A stretch of 64,000 nt of DNA from Halocaridina rubra (lineage: Eukaryota > Arthropoda > Malacostraca > Decapoda > Atyidae), in NCBI GenBank assembly GCA_037179515.1, contig JAXCGZ010005738.1, forward strand, positions 97,501-161,500, in the 5' to 3' direction. Made by a program: the position numbers and the translations under genes. Of the stretch, positions 46,788-58,481 are shown piece by piece. The notes beneath the pieces were generated by a model. It was not told where the DNA came from. It saw only the letters and a program-made list of their open reading frames with translations, and did no database searches. The first letter of the stretch is position 1. Each line of letters starts with the position of its first letter.

Positions 46788-49785
46788 CAGGATGTGAGAG
46801 AAGTGAGGAAGAGCGGGATGAATTCTGGAATGAGTTAACTAGGTGTGTGAATGGTTTGAGTAGAAGGAACTATGTAGTTGTGTTGAGTGACTTGAATGCC
46901 AGAGTGGGTGATGGAGAGGTAGAAAGTGTTGTAGGAAAGTATGGGGTACCAGGTGGGAATGAGAGTGGCGAGAGACTGTTAGATATTTATGTGGAGCAAG
47001 AGTTGGTGAAAGGTAATAGTTTTTTCAAGAAGAAGTCAATAAATAAGTATACATGGATGAGTGGGGCAACTGGAAGAGTGAAAAAATGAGCATTGATGGA
47101 TTATGTGTTGGTAGCAAAGAGAATGATTGGTAGAGTGAAAGATGTGCATGCATTTAGGGGTGTGGCTGCTGGGATGTCTGATAATTATTTGGTTGAAGCA
47201 AAAGTGGTAGTAGCAAGAGTGGGGGGATGTAGAAGGGAAGTGGTGAAGGTGGAAGAGTTGAAAAAGCCAGATAAGAGACAGGAATATCAGAACAGGTTGA
47301 AAGTGGCATATGACAGGGTGAAAGAAAGAGAAGTTAGGGAGTTAGAGGAGGAATAGGGGTTAATGAAAGAAGGTTTTGTTGGAGGTGGCATGAGGAGGGG
47401 CAGCAGTGGTGGAATGAAGGGAGTGAAAATGAAGGTGGAAGAGAAAAAAAGAGGGCTTTTGAGGAATGGCTGCAGTGTAACAGTGGGGAGAACTATGAAA
47501 GATATAGAGAGAAAAATGTGGAAAGCAAGCAGAAAGTAGAGGAAAAGAAGAGGGTGGCAAATAATAGGTGGGGACAGGATTTTAGTAGGTCATATGAGGA
47601 GAATAAAATGAAGTTTTGGAAAGAAGTGAAGAGAGTAAGGAAGGGTGGATCGAGAATGGAAGAGGCCGTGAAAGATGTGTTGGACAGATGTTAAGAGGGA
47701 ACGATGCAAGGAAAAGATGGGCAGAATATTTTGAGTGGTTGCTGAATGTTGAGGAATATTGAGAGGCAGCTATAGTGGCAGTGGGGGGGTGTTCAAGTGC
47801 CAGTAATGGGATGAAAATGAGAGAGAGATCACAAGAGAGGAGGTGAAAAGGGCATTGGATGAAACAAAAGCAGGTAAAGCATCTGGAATGGATGGTGCGA
47901 GAGTGGAGATGTTGAAAGAAGGGGGTGTGACTGCATTGGAATAGTTGGTGAGAGTGTTTAATATATGCTTTATTTTGTCAATGGTACCATTGGAATGGGT
48001 GAATCCTTGTATAGTGCCCCTATACAAAGGTAAGGAAGATGTGTATGAATGCAGTAATTTTAGGGGTATAAGTTTGTTGAGTGTGGTAGGAAAAGTGTAT
48101 GGTAGGATACTGATTAATAGGATTAGGGATAAGACAGAAAATGTGATCGTGGAAGTGCAGAGTGGTTTTAGGAGAGGTAGAGGTTGTATAGATCAGGTAA
48201 TTATAGTTAGGCAGTTATGCGAGTAATATTTATCAAAGGGTAAGGATGTGTATATTGCATTTTTGGATCTGGAGAAAGCCGATGATAGAGTTGATAGAGA
48301 GGCAATGTGGAATGTTTTGAAGTTATATGAAATTGATGGTAGACTTGCAAGCAGTGAAGAGTTTGCATGAGGGCAGTAGAGCTTGTGTTAAGGTCGGGAA
48401 TGAAGTGAGTGAGTGCTTTCCAGTGAGTGTGGGACTGAGACAGGGATGTGTGATGTCACCTTGGCTGTTCAATTTGTGTATTGATGGAGTGCATGGTCGA
48501 GGTTTGAGAATGGTAGATGAGGATGATAACGAGTGGGAGCTGAATCAGTTGCTGTTTGCAGATGATACTGTGGTGGTGGCAGATTCAGAGGAAAAGCTAT
48601 GTCAGTTAGTGTCAGAAATTCGAATGGTGTGTGAGAGAAGGAAGTTGCGAGTGAATGTGAGAAAGAGTAAGGTTATGAGATGTACAAGAAATAAGGATGG
48701 TGCTGGATTGAATGTTTTGTTGAATGGAGAGACAATTGAGGAAGTTGATCAGTTTAAGTATATAGGCTCGGTTGTAGCTGCAAATGGTGGAGTGGAAACA
48801 AATGTGTCACAGAGTGAATGAAGGATGTAAAGTGTTGGGTGCATTGAAAGGAGTGATGAAGAATAGAGGGTTGGAAATGAATGTTAAGAAAGTTTTGTAT
48901 GAGAAAGTGGTTGTGCCAACTGTGATTAATGGATCAGAGTTATGGGGTATGAAAGTGAGAGACGGAAACTAAATGTGTTTGAGATGAAAGGCCTGAGGAG
49001 TATGATTGGTGTATATTGGTTGGACTGCCCCCTGAGGGAGGGGGGTAAGAATACTTTCTTCGTGTTCCCCTGCGTGTCGTAAAAGTCGACTAAATGGGGG
49101 GAGCAAGGGGGCTGGGAATCCCCTCCTCTGTATTCAATTCCCACAAAAAGTCAAAGTATTGTCTTTGGCTCAGCCACCCTCCTCATAAGGGGAAATATGG
49201 CTTTGGTATATGGATTGATCTCGGTTGGATAGGGTTAGGAATGAAGTGGTGAGAGCAAGAACGGGTGTAAGGAGAGAATTGGCAACCAGAGTAGATATAA
49301 ATGTTCTGAGATGGTTTGGCTATGTGGAGAGGATGGATGATAAAAGACTGCTGAAGAAGGTGATGAATGCAAGAGTTGATGGGAGAAATGCTAGAGGAGG
49401 CCTAGGTTTGGGTGGATGGATGGAGTAAGGAGAGCCCTGAATGATGGGAGGATGGATGTGAGGGAAGCAAGTGAGCGTGCTAGGAATAGGGATGAGTGGC
49501 TAGCGATTGTGACACAGCTCTGATGGACATCTGCTGTTACCACAGGGCTGCATCTTACAGAGGTAGCCCTGTGGTAGGGGCAGTAGGGGAGTTGGCATTA
49601 TGAAGCGACACAGGTTGTGGAAGAGCCGGGAGGAAGGGCTGTGGCACTCCAGCAGTGCCATCGAACGGTCGCTAGCTCCCTCGTCATTGCCCATAGAGCA
49701 AAGTAATCCCTGTATTGTCTCATTTTTTGTCTGCTACCCCCCAATGGGGTAAACAGCCAAGGCAGATAGATAGATAGATTTCTTG
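46788..49785 (+). mobile_element. RTE-like LINE, near-complete from endonuclease to 3' end, decayed, (GATA)n tail
   Basis: In order on the plus strand, with many stops and frameshifts: endonuclease part (VVVLSDLNARVGDGEVE; KSINKYTWMSGATGRV; ALMDYVLVAKRM), linker, RT (FRGISLLSVVGKVYGRILI, SGFRRGRGCIDQV, FLDLEKADDRVDRE, GLRQGCVMSPWLFN, LLFADDTVVVADSEEK), then VVVPTVINGSELWGMKV, DRVRNEVVRARTGVRREL and the 3' end, with GATA repeats at 49764-49781. Longest intact frames are 48327-48821 and 47093-47356. The 5' end of the endonuclease is missing. The 180-bp repeat interrupts it at 49028-49206. It is the same family as 1346-1717. Confidence 0.88.
49028..49206 (+). repeat. Interspersed ~180-bp repeat of unknown class, copy 2, nested in LINE
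   Basis: CCCCCTGAGGGAGGGGGGTA to GGGGAAATATGGCTTTGGTA, collinear with 11137-11313. The LINE reading (GSELWGMKV before, RVRNEVVRARTG after) continues on both sides, so it is an insertion. No obvious TSD. Confidence 0.78.
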
Positions 49786-52390
49786 CTGAGGCCTGTTTCA
49801 ATGTGAAATCTATACAAAGCATGTCTTCTGTATGAAAGCTTTTTGCGAAGTTATGAGGTTTTTTCCTTTGTGATTTGGAGCTATTCCTAGGTGTGCTTGG
49901 TGAGAATTATAAGTTTTGTATATTCTTAAAGTTTGTATTGGTTGGAGTTTTTTGACCATTTTTAACTGCTTGTTATATTACATATAATACTGTAATGCAG
50001 TTCCAAAGAGTTTAAACACTTACTCATTTTTCTGTGCTGTATCGCTAAATTGGTGTTGCTAGAGTAATTAGGCCTATAAATTATTCGGCATTTTGATTCT
50101 GCGTATTTGTGGATTGTGAACATTATCCAGCATAATTATTATAGAACATAGCAGGTTAAGTTTCACGTCTTCCAATTTATATTCAGAACAGATCTAGTAT
50201 GGATATTGCTTTATTATATTTCATTCCATTCTCGTGCTTGGTCTTATGCATTTTGTACAACAAATCAATTAAATGATTTAATTTTAATGAAGAGATTAAA
50301 ATTTCTTCCATTTCATACATTTGCTTCATGAAGTTTCAGACACAACCCCTGAAAACAATATTGGCTCAATCACAGTGTTCTTTAATAGAAATCGGCATAT
50401 CTACTCCTATGTATCGAGGAAATAAATACATATTTAAATGCATAAAACATCTGTCGTAGCTGTTTTGACTGTTTCATTTTGCACTTTTTCTTGTTTTTTT
50501 AAGTGTGACCACCTTATGAGATGCTTTCAGTGCACAATTATTATGTATGTTATGAAATAGGAAAGGAAAACTTTCATTAATATTGTTTGAATTATATTGA
50601 TTATTTATATAATATACTAACAATAGATGTCGAGAGAAAATGTATTGAATTAAAATTGGTCAGGGATACTAGGAACTGCTTCAGTAAAATATACATTAAT
50701 ATTATTCAGATATATTTCTGTTCAATTTCCGTTTTGAATGCATTCAGGTTTGTATGCATTTCTTAAATAATGCATTCAAGTATGTATGCATTGCATAAAT
50801 AATGCATTCAGGTCTGTATGCATTGCGTAAATGCTATTACTATAATGGAATCCAGCACATTCCTCCATGAAACAGAAGATAGGAAAAATGTTGTGGGTAG
50901 TGAAAGTAAAAACAGGTTGATCCAATGGAGAGACTGGAAGATTGATAAACTTGATGCAGGAGACAGAGTATGTTTGAGGTGTAAGTTTAAGTTATTCAGT
51001 GGAACTATTAAAGCTGAGTAACCCCCAGAACCTCATGTTTAGTTAACCCCATATATTTTGAGGTTTGGTTAGGTGATTTGCCAAGAATTTTTTATGTGTA
51101 ACCCCTGTGTACCCTTGGATTCTTTTTTACAAGATCCTGGTCAAATAAGTAAAAGAAAAAAGTCTTCATTTATTGTGGTTTTTGAGACAGAGAAAAAGAT
51201 CAGATGCTAAAAGATGTGTTTGCACAGCGATATTCTTAAAAGTTCCCAAAGGGAATATAGCAATTGTTTTAGAGGTTCTTGAGTTCTTGCATAAATTCTT
51301 ATTTAAACTATTTTGGGATAGGCATATTCTCACTTTTAACAAGAAACATTACTGATATCATTCTAATTTTAAGTCATTCGTTCAAAATCTCCCTGTAATG
51401 GATAAGATCTGTCTCCTGTTAATATTAATATACAGTATTATGTTTAGTTCATATGCATTCTTATATATTCGGAAACTATCTGGATATTTATAATCTTTAT
51501 TAGAAATGCCTTTCTTTATTATGACTTGAGTTGTATCATCAATGCTGCTTGCTTACAGATGCTGTAAGAATAATGAAATCACTTTATATTTTGTTTATTA
51601 ACTCTCGATGATATGTATTTTAATTGCAGCCTCATGTATTGTACATTTATGTATAAACATATCACCTAGAATTCTCATGCCTCCCTCCCTGTACTTTTTC
51701 TGATCATTTTGATACTACTGTTTCTCCTTTATTCCTAATACCCTCTTAGTCTCTTATTCTATTTCTTTGTGTATGGTCATAAAAATTATTTTTTTATTTT
51801 AAGAAAATATAAGCAATTTCTATGAGCTATATATATAAACTTTATTTAAACCACAGGTTCTAATGCTGATAAAGAGTATATAATTATGATTAATTACATT
51901 GAATCCTTTATAGATCTGAATTATATTTTAATGGAAATAACATATAATCAATACTGAATTGTGTGTATGAAGAAAAGTGATGTTATGCAAAATATCTAAT
52001 AAAATGTTTATCTAAGACGTGCCATGACTTGAGAGCCAGCCCATCAGTAGTTGAAGCATTTGGAGTAGGAGATAGGGGGTGCCAATGGACAGAGAAGTAG
52101 AGGGGTGCCAATATCATGTGATACGTAACTGTTGCAGATACAATCAAAGAATGTTTTAACATGATGTTGTATGTATAGCCTTCTTATAAACCTATAATAA
52201 ACTATTTATTGGAATATTAAATGTCTTTCTTGCTTTATCCTTCACGTTATAAAATTGCACCTTACTGGAAATCTATTGTTCAGATGAGAGACTGAACAAA
52301 TTTCCAAAGCCTAGATAAAGGAACTAATGTTCACAGACCATGCCAGTGCCTTCAATCGTCTCTAGCCTTGTTTCTTTGTGTCTATATTAA
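49786..52390. other. About 2.6 kb with no recognised gene
   Basis: AT-rich sequence with short frames only. It includes the three-copy tandem repeat at 50738-50832. Confidence 0.5.
50738..50832. repeat. Three-copy ~33-bp tandem repeat
   Basis: Units read TGCATTCAGGTTTGTATGCA, AAGTATGTATGCATTGCATA and CAGGTCTGTATGCATTGCGT, with AATAATGCATTC between them. Rich in ATGCAT palindromes. Confidence 0.85.
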
Positions 52391-52505
52391 AGAGCCATAT
52401 CCCCCCTCATAAGGGAGGTGACTGAATCAACAATACTGTATGTTGATTAACTGCAGGAAGAAAATACAGAGGAAGGGTATCCCAGTCCCCTTGTTCGATT
52501 CTCGC
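52391..52505 (-). repeat. Interspersed ~180-bp repeat, partial copy 3, antisense
   Basis: AGCCATATCCCCCCTCATAA, GGTGACTGAATCAA and ATACAGAGGAAGGGTATCCC correspond to the reverse complement of the 3' part of copies at 11137 and 49028. The GC-rich 5' part is missing. Confidence 0.7.
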
Positions 52506-52784
52506 TCAACCTGTCTCTCAGCCATCATGATGCTACAATAATTATATTTTTTATCATATGGATAGTAACTAGAATATATATATCGACATGACTGATTAAA
52601 TTTTAGTTAAAAAAAGTATGAAAAGAGATGGAATGTTACTTAAGTAAGTAATGTAGGTAAATAAAAATTACATATTAATTACTGGGTTATGCACTTTATA
52701 TACTTCATTATTATTATTATTATTATTAAATCATTATCTGTATTCATTCTTTCTCAAATATCATTATATATGCTTTATGTGCTG

Positions 52785-53726
52785 TCACCTAACAACGATG
52801 ATGTCCCTTCTATCAACAACCCTCAGGTTTTGCAAACTAGGTTTTCTGTCTCTACTTACAATTCCTCCAGTGCATTGAGAGACGAATGTGATAGTGGTAG
52901 TGAAGAAGAGGTAGATCCAGATAAAAGTGATAGTCAACAAGACAACCTGAATACACCATCTAGCATAAATAATCAAATCAGTAACAGGTTACAAAATAGT
53001 GATGAAACAACAGCGTCCTTCCCCACTACTCCTAACAATACAACAACAGGCACTAACCAGAACAAGATTCTTCCCAACACAAACAACCAACCTGGTAAAG
53101 AGTTGCAAAACAGCGAAGAAGATATAGAGCCAATCTCCACTACTCCTAACAACACAGCAACTATCACTAACCAGGACAACCAAATTACACCTTCCAGCAC
53201 AAATAACCAACCCAGCAATAGGCTGCAAAACAATGAAGAAAACAGAAAATAGCAGAAGTCTCTATTCTAAACATTCCATCGAAGTCCTCTCCCCCACAGC
53301 CACAGTTGCCCAATAATGCAAGTGCAAGGGTTACAGCTCAAATATATATTCGCATTCCTGGCAACCCCTTTGAGAGAGAGATACGTAATACATTGACAAA
53401 TCAAGGCATTCCTTCTGAAGTCTTGATTAAGGAGCTTTCTCGCAAACCAAATTGGGTATATCGAAAGGATTTGAATATGTGCCTTACAAACTGAATCAAT
53501 GGCCTACAGGCACAATTGTCCAGCCATTTCGCGGGGGCAAACAATGGACACAACATGGGTATTCTACAAAATATCCCAAACTACAGTCATACCAAAATAA
53601 ACAGCAAAGAGCTAATGAAACAATCCCCTATACGCGAGACTACAGAAAGAGACACGATACAAACCTCTCTTATCGCCGTCCACGCACAAGAGACTTCTCC
53701 TGGAGTGATGGCTCTTACAACCATAG
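52785..53726 (+). pseudogene. LINE ORF1 (gag-like), N-terminal part, frameshifted
   Basis: The first frame (to 53252) is low-complexity Asn/Ser/Thr/Gln-rich with a repeated NTNNQPGKELQNSEED-type unit of about 32-35 residues and an acidic SGSEEEVDPDKSD stretch. The frame at 53306-53494 reads ARVTAQIYIRIPGNPFEREI, then the next frame FEYVPYKLNQWPTGTIV and an Arg/Tyr-rich tail. At least two frame changes and one stop occur. ORF1 proteins of LINEs bind RNA. I see no CCHC knuckle, and the basic Tyr/Arg-rich tail may do that job. Confidence 0.65.
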
Positions 53727-53893
53727 TGTTCCATACTCCAAAACAGGAATTCATTTAAAATCGTGAGAAAAAGTGGAGGTTTTATTACTCAAACTTAGAT
53801 GTCCGACATGGTGTGCTCTACTCAGTGAAAACAACAAAACAATAGCGCAATGCAAAGCGCACGAATTAATCAGCTCAAAAGTTATACATAACA
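53727..53893 (-). repeat. 3' LTR of the nested element
   Basis: TGTTCC...ATAACA, differing from the other LTR at only a few positions (for example GGTGTGCTC versus GGCGTGTTC), so insertion was fairly recent. The purine tract lies immediately to its right. Confidence 0.88.
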
Positions 53894-54004
53894 TTCCTCC
53901 CTCCAAGAAAAGACATACAAAACTTATCAAAAATGGATCAGAAAAATATCAACATACAACAATCATTATACAGAAATATCAATATATTATGGTAACAAAA
54001 GACA

Positions 54005-54739
54005 TTACAAATTTAATTTTTCTGGTGGCTTAATAATTCTCTTTGATCTCCGTAATACTGGAGATTGTGATACAATCTGTTTATCATTCACACCACACCT
54101 TTCAGTTTCTGAGACTGTGTCTTCAGACTCAATACAATTACTATCAGGTTGAACTGAAACATCACACTTTTGTGAAGATACTTCAACATCATTAGTGGAA
54201 CTAGAGGCATAGGAATAATTACTTACATTCGAAGAACCTAAAGGCATTGGAGACTCTCTAGGTGTCTTAATACAAGTACCAGTAAATCTAGGCATAAGCT
54301 GATCATGATGCCTCTTCCATGATATATTACCAAAATCATGAATTTGCACCAAATAATTTCTTACACCAAGCACTTCAATAATTTTACCTTCAATCCAAGA
54401 CTCTCCCTTCCCAAAATTTTTAGCAAAAACTGCATCACCAACATTGTACATGTTTGTTCCTTCAGAGAAAACTTTCTTTGACAATTTTTCCAGGTCTCTG
54501 TCTTTGTTAGGGGAACATTTTACAGATACTAAAGTTGTTTTAAAACATCTTCCAAATAGTAACTCTGCTGGTGATTTACCTATACCACTATGCATACTCT
54601 TTCTATAATTGTACAAAAATCTACAGATTCTAGTATTCAATGATCCACTGTTGAATTTACTTAAATACTGCAAACCAGAAGTTCCTTTTGCTACTGCATT
54701 GGTCCTTTGTACCTCGTCGCCATTTGTTCCATACTCCAA
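54005..54739 (-). CDS. Integrase C-terminal remnant of the nested LTR element
   Basis: A 244-codon open frame on the minus strand. The first about 20 codons run out of the 5' LTR and primer-binding region. FLYNYRKSMHSGIGKSPAEL and LLFGR mark the end of the integrase core. GDAVFAKNFGKGESWIEGKI then YLVQIHDFGNISWKRHHDQL is the C-terminal DNA-binding domain, and SKRIIKPPEKLNL is the typical end of arthropod gypsy Pol. Gag, protease, RT, RNase H and the catalytic triad of integrase are all missing, so the protein cannot integrate DNA. The frame staying open may mean recent loss rather than function. Confidence 0.85.
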   Translation of the reverse strand: MEYGTNGDEVQRTNAVAKGTSGLQYLSKFNSGSLNTRICRFLYNYRKSMHSGIGKSPAELLFGRCFKTTLVSVKCSPNKDRDLEKLSKKVFSEGTNMYNVGDAVFAKNFGKGESWIEGKIIEVLGVRNYLVQIHDFGNISWKRHHDQLMPRFTGTCIKTPRESPMPLGSSNVSNYSYASSSTNDVEVSSQKCDVSVQPDSNCIESEDTVSETERCGVNDKQIVSQSPVLRRSKRIIKPPEKLNL

Positions 54740-54893
54740 AACAGGAATTCATTTAAAATCGTGAGAAAAAGTGGAGGTTTTATTACTCAAACTTAGATGT
54801 CCGACATGGCGTGTTCTACTCAGTGAAAACAACAAAACAATAGCGCAATGCAAAGCGCACGAATTAATCAGCTCAAAAGTTATACATAACACA
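54727..54893 (-). repeat. 5' LTR of the nested element
   Basis: Second copy of the direct repeat (TGTTCC...ATAACA) followed by the CATAG duplication and the resumption of LINE ORF1. Confidence 0.88.
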
Positions 54894-54898
54894 TAGAC

Positions 54899-55101
54899 AC
54901 TCACCTAGGCATACAAACTTTGGGAAGGCCCGATCATGCCATGGCACGTACTCAAACCAGCGTTACACTTCCAACAGTAGGTACAGACACCAGGATCCAT
55001 GGGCTAACTCCAGAACACACTACAATGATGAATTCCCAGCAGAATCACACAGTCGAAACTACAACTATGACTATGGATACCACCCCAATGAAACATGGTA
55101 A
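54899..55101 (+). pseudogene. LINE ORF1, C-terminal part after the LTR insertion
   Basis: If the LTR element and one CATAG copy are ignored, the frame of 53452-53726 continues here as another Arg/Tyr/Asn/His-rich stretch (for example SRYRHQDPW and SRNYNYDYGYH) and stops at TAA 55099-55101. This fits the composition of the preceding part and supports a single interrupted ORF1. Confidence 0.75.
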
Positions 55102-57907
55102 GAATGTAACATTAGTACATGTGAACGCTCAGTCCCTGCTCGCTCATTTTGAGGAAATAATAATGCTAACAAAAGACTACAACATAGATATCCTCTTTGT
55201 AAGTGAAACTTGGCTTCCTCCTACAACTGAAAATAAATATGTGAATATCCCAGAGTTTAAAATATTTCGCAATGACCATGGCCGAGAGGGTGGGGTTTGT
55301 ATTTATGTTAGAAATTATCTTAGTGCATCAGAAATAACCACAGGTTTAGAAAAAACTGAGGAGCTCGAAGATTTATGGATCACTGTGCAGTATCAGAAAC
55401 TTCCATCTTTCATTGTAGGGTGTGTTTACCGTCACCCTAAAGCACCTACCAGTTCATTCAATCATCTGCTAGAAACATTCAGAAATATCTGTGTGCGTCA
55501 TAAACCCATATACATACTTGGTGATTTTAATGATGACTTGCTCTCAGCAGATAACAAAATGAAAAGGGTGATCAACACTGTGAAGTTAACACAAATAGTG
55601 ACAAAACCGACCCGCATAACCCCTAATTCTAGGACTCTTATAGATCTGATAATAACAAATAAAGTGGAAAGTATACTCTATTGGGACGTAGTTCCCTGCC
55701 CAATTGCGGACCACGAGCTGAACAGTGCTATGCTAAACATAAACAAGCCCAAAGGGAAGCCTCTCCTCAAGACATTCCGGTGTCTAAAAAATTACTCCCC
55801 TGATATCTTTTGTGAAACATTAATCAACAACACAAATGCACTTAATAGAATTAAATACACAGATAACGTCGATTTGCAGTTGAGATTCTAACAAAAGTCT
55901 TCCTTGAATGCTTAGATAGTTGTGCACCCATTGTAACAAGAAAAATAACCCGCCCCTCAGCCCCCTGGCTAACTCATGACATCAAAGAGGCAATGCAAAT
56001 CAGAAATCAAATACAAAAAGAGCTAAAAATGAATAGATATGATATGACTCTCCGAGAACGTTATAAAACAGAAAAGAAACGTGTCAGATCTCTCATCAGT
56101 GTAAGTAAAAAAGACTTTTACAAAAAACAATTTAATGACTCTAGACATGATACAGCAGCAACATGGAAAGTGATAAGAAGCATGATACCAAATGAAAAGA
56201 GTACCTCAGAAAGTTCTGAAAATATTACGGAGTTGAAAAACAAAGCAGAAAACTTTAATAACTATTTTGCTAACGCTGGCAAAAATACATATGAAAAAAC
56301 TCAAGAAAACATCAACTCAGTGAATATGAGTAATTGCTTAAATGACAATTCTTCCAATGTAAACACAAGAGAGTACTTCAAGATAAATCTTATCGATTGT
56401 GCTACCCTAATTCTTACCATAAAGAGCATAAGAAACTCTGGCTCTTATGGTTCAGATGGTATACCATTTCAGTTCATCAAAGATGCTCTACCCATGATTG
56501 CATCCTATATTCTAACTATTATGAACACTTCCATTGTCACTAAAAAGTTTCCCGACTCTTGGAAAATATCACATGTAATACCTCTGCATAAAAAGGGGGA
56601 CAGAGAAGATGTGACTAACTATCGTCCCATTTCCCTGCTACCCATTTTCTCTAAAATATTAGAAAAGCTCATGTCATATTTAGAATCAAATAGACTATTA
56701 AGTATTAACCAGCATGGTTTCAGACCGAAACTTTCGACGGAAACTGCACTGCTTAAAGTTACAATTGTATATATAATAATATAGATATGAAAAAAAATAT
56801 CTATGCTTGTATTATTGGACTTATCAAAAGCCTTCGACAGTGTAAACCATGAAATTCTTTTAAGTAAATGTATTGACTTAAATATTGATCCAAGCTGGTT
56901 TAGCGAGTATCTATCTAATCGTAAATAGTCCATACGTCTTAACAACATTATCTCTGTGCCAAAAAAATGTATCATTTGGTGTTTCACAGGGATCAGTACT
57001 TGGTCCTATCCTCTTCTCCATTTACGTAAATGATCTATCTTCTTTCATTTCTGACTCTCTAGTCGTACAATATGCATATGACACTCAACTACTCCTTAGT
57101 GGTGATATTAATAATCTCCCAGAGCTAACTTTAAGAGCAGAAAACACTCTGTCAAAAATTAAAACCTATTTCCAAGAAATTTTGCTGTTAATTAACGAAA
57201 GTAAAACACAGTGCATATTTATTGGTTCAAGGTTCCACATAGCACAAATTCCAGAAAACACAACAATTAATTTTTGCGACAATATTATCACACCTAGCAA
57301 AACAGTCAAAAACCTAGGAATTCACTTTGATAACCACATGTTGTTTGATTCCCATATAGATAAAGTATGCAAAAAGGTTACAGGAGCATTAATGTACTTA
57401 TCACGTATAAAAGACAATTTTGAGACTACCACTTGAATAACTGTTGTTGAATCTCTAGCCCTAAGTCACATTAATTACTGCACAACTGTTTGGGGAGCTA
57501 TCACTAAGACTCAGATAAATAGAATACAGAAGCTTATTAATTTTGCAGCTCGAGTTGCCCTGGGAGGTATAAGAAAATATGACCACATCACACCAGCTCT
57601 CAATAAACTTGGGTGGCTGCGGGCAGAAAATAAGGTCGCTTATGCTATTTATGTTTTTGTATTAAAAATTTTGGACCATCATTATCCTAGCTGGCTATTG
57701 GATTTAAAAACAGTCAGGGATATAAGGGGAACCAACACAAGACAGAGCAGTGAGCTCTTTATTCACAGAACAAACACAGAAGCAGGTTCAAAGATGATCA
57801 CTATCAAAGGGCCAACACTCTGGAATAATATTCCAGAGCATCTTAAAAATGCATCCTCCTTCACAGCTTTCAAAGGCAAACTATATAGTTTTCTTTTGGA
57901 CAAATAG
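55088..57907 (+). pseudogene. LINE ORF2 (endonuclease plus reverse transcriptase), frameshifted
   Basis: The likely start is ATG 55088, overlapping the ORF1 stop by 14 bases; the frame extends back to 54920, but that is ORF1 in another frame. Endonuclease (55088-55891): VHVNAQSLL, LFVSETWLPP, GCVYRHPK, ILGDFNDD and DLIITNK, with the usual SDH as ADH. A one-base shift near 55880 leads to the linker and RT (SAPWLTHDIKEAM; NYRPISLLPIFSKILEK; HGFRPKLSTETALL; LDLSKAFDSVNHEIL; GVSQGSVLGPI). Motif C is YAYD (57071-57082), losing the first catalytic Asp. Stops and shifts occur near 56784, 56925 and 57436; the C-terminus ends at 57907. Clearly inactive. Confidence 0.85.
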
Positions 57908-58182
57908 CTGCTGCTCATTAAGAACTAATTATTCTCATTGTAAGGAAACAAATATGGAAATGATGCCGATAATAACGATCCTGTTTCTAGTGGCATACTT
58001 ACTACTTTATTATTAACATTTTTATTACAGCATTATTATTTTCTATGAAAGCTACATTTAATTTAACTATATGTATAACCCTCTTATTTATTAGTTTAAT
58101 TACATGTCTACTTATAAGTTACTATTAATGTTGAATAACCATTGTACAAAATGGAAATAAATGTTTGTTTGTTTGTTTGTTT

Positions 58183-58481
58183 ATGAAATTGTATTTCAAG
58201 CTAAGGAAATTACATTCTACTAATTTTTTTTTATGTCTTGATGTCCTAGCTGCTCCCAAACATTTAAAGTCCTAGTACAGTAATGAAGTCTTTTATAGCT
58301 TCAATTTTTTATTTAGATTCCATGTTGACAAATCCCGAATTATTCCAATACTCCACCTATAATATATATCTCTTGGCTTTCCCTGTGGCATTTGACTAAA
58401 TTATTTACACACATGCATATTACTGTTATTAATAGTTTCATTTACTTAGTTCTCTTTTTCTTGTTTAGCTCCTAAATATAG
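58183..58481. other. No gene recognised
   Basis: AT-rich sequence between the LINE tail and the MITE, with no frames or motifs of note. Confidence 0.5.

Larger units (their letters stand above)
53722..54898 (-). mobile_element. Short Ty3/gypsy-type LTR element inserted in LINE ORF1, 5-bp TSD
   Basis: Direct repeats of about 167 bp (53727-53893 and 54727-54893) begin TGTTCC and end ATAACA, the TG...CA form of LTRs. CATAG is duplicated at 53722-53726 and 54894-54898. On the minus strand a primer-binding-like TGGCGACGAGG follows the 5' LTR, and a purine tract GGAGGGAGGAA precedes the 3' LTR. The interior keeps only an integrase C-terminus, so it is a deletion derivative moved in trans. Confidence 0.92.
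52700..58182 (+). mobile_element. Two-ORF LINE, nearly full length, with nested LTR element
   Basis: ORF1 (about 52780-55101, interrupted by a frameshift and by the LTR insertion at 53727-54893), ORF2 (55088-57907, several frameshifts), a 3' UTR with AATAAA near 58155 and a GTTT tail to about 58182. The 5' limit is approximate: a TTA tract lies at 52707-52729. Same family as the truncated copy at 4422-6617 but a different 3' tail motif. Confidence 0.82.

Noticed and set aside
50738..50832. CRISPR-like array
   Set aside because: Only three degenerate adjoining units without unique spacers, in an animal genome.
54920..55087. ATG 54920 as the LINE ORF2 start
   Set aside because: This stretch is the ORF1 C-terminus in another frame. 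The endonuclease homology begins after ATG 55088.
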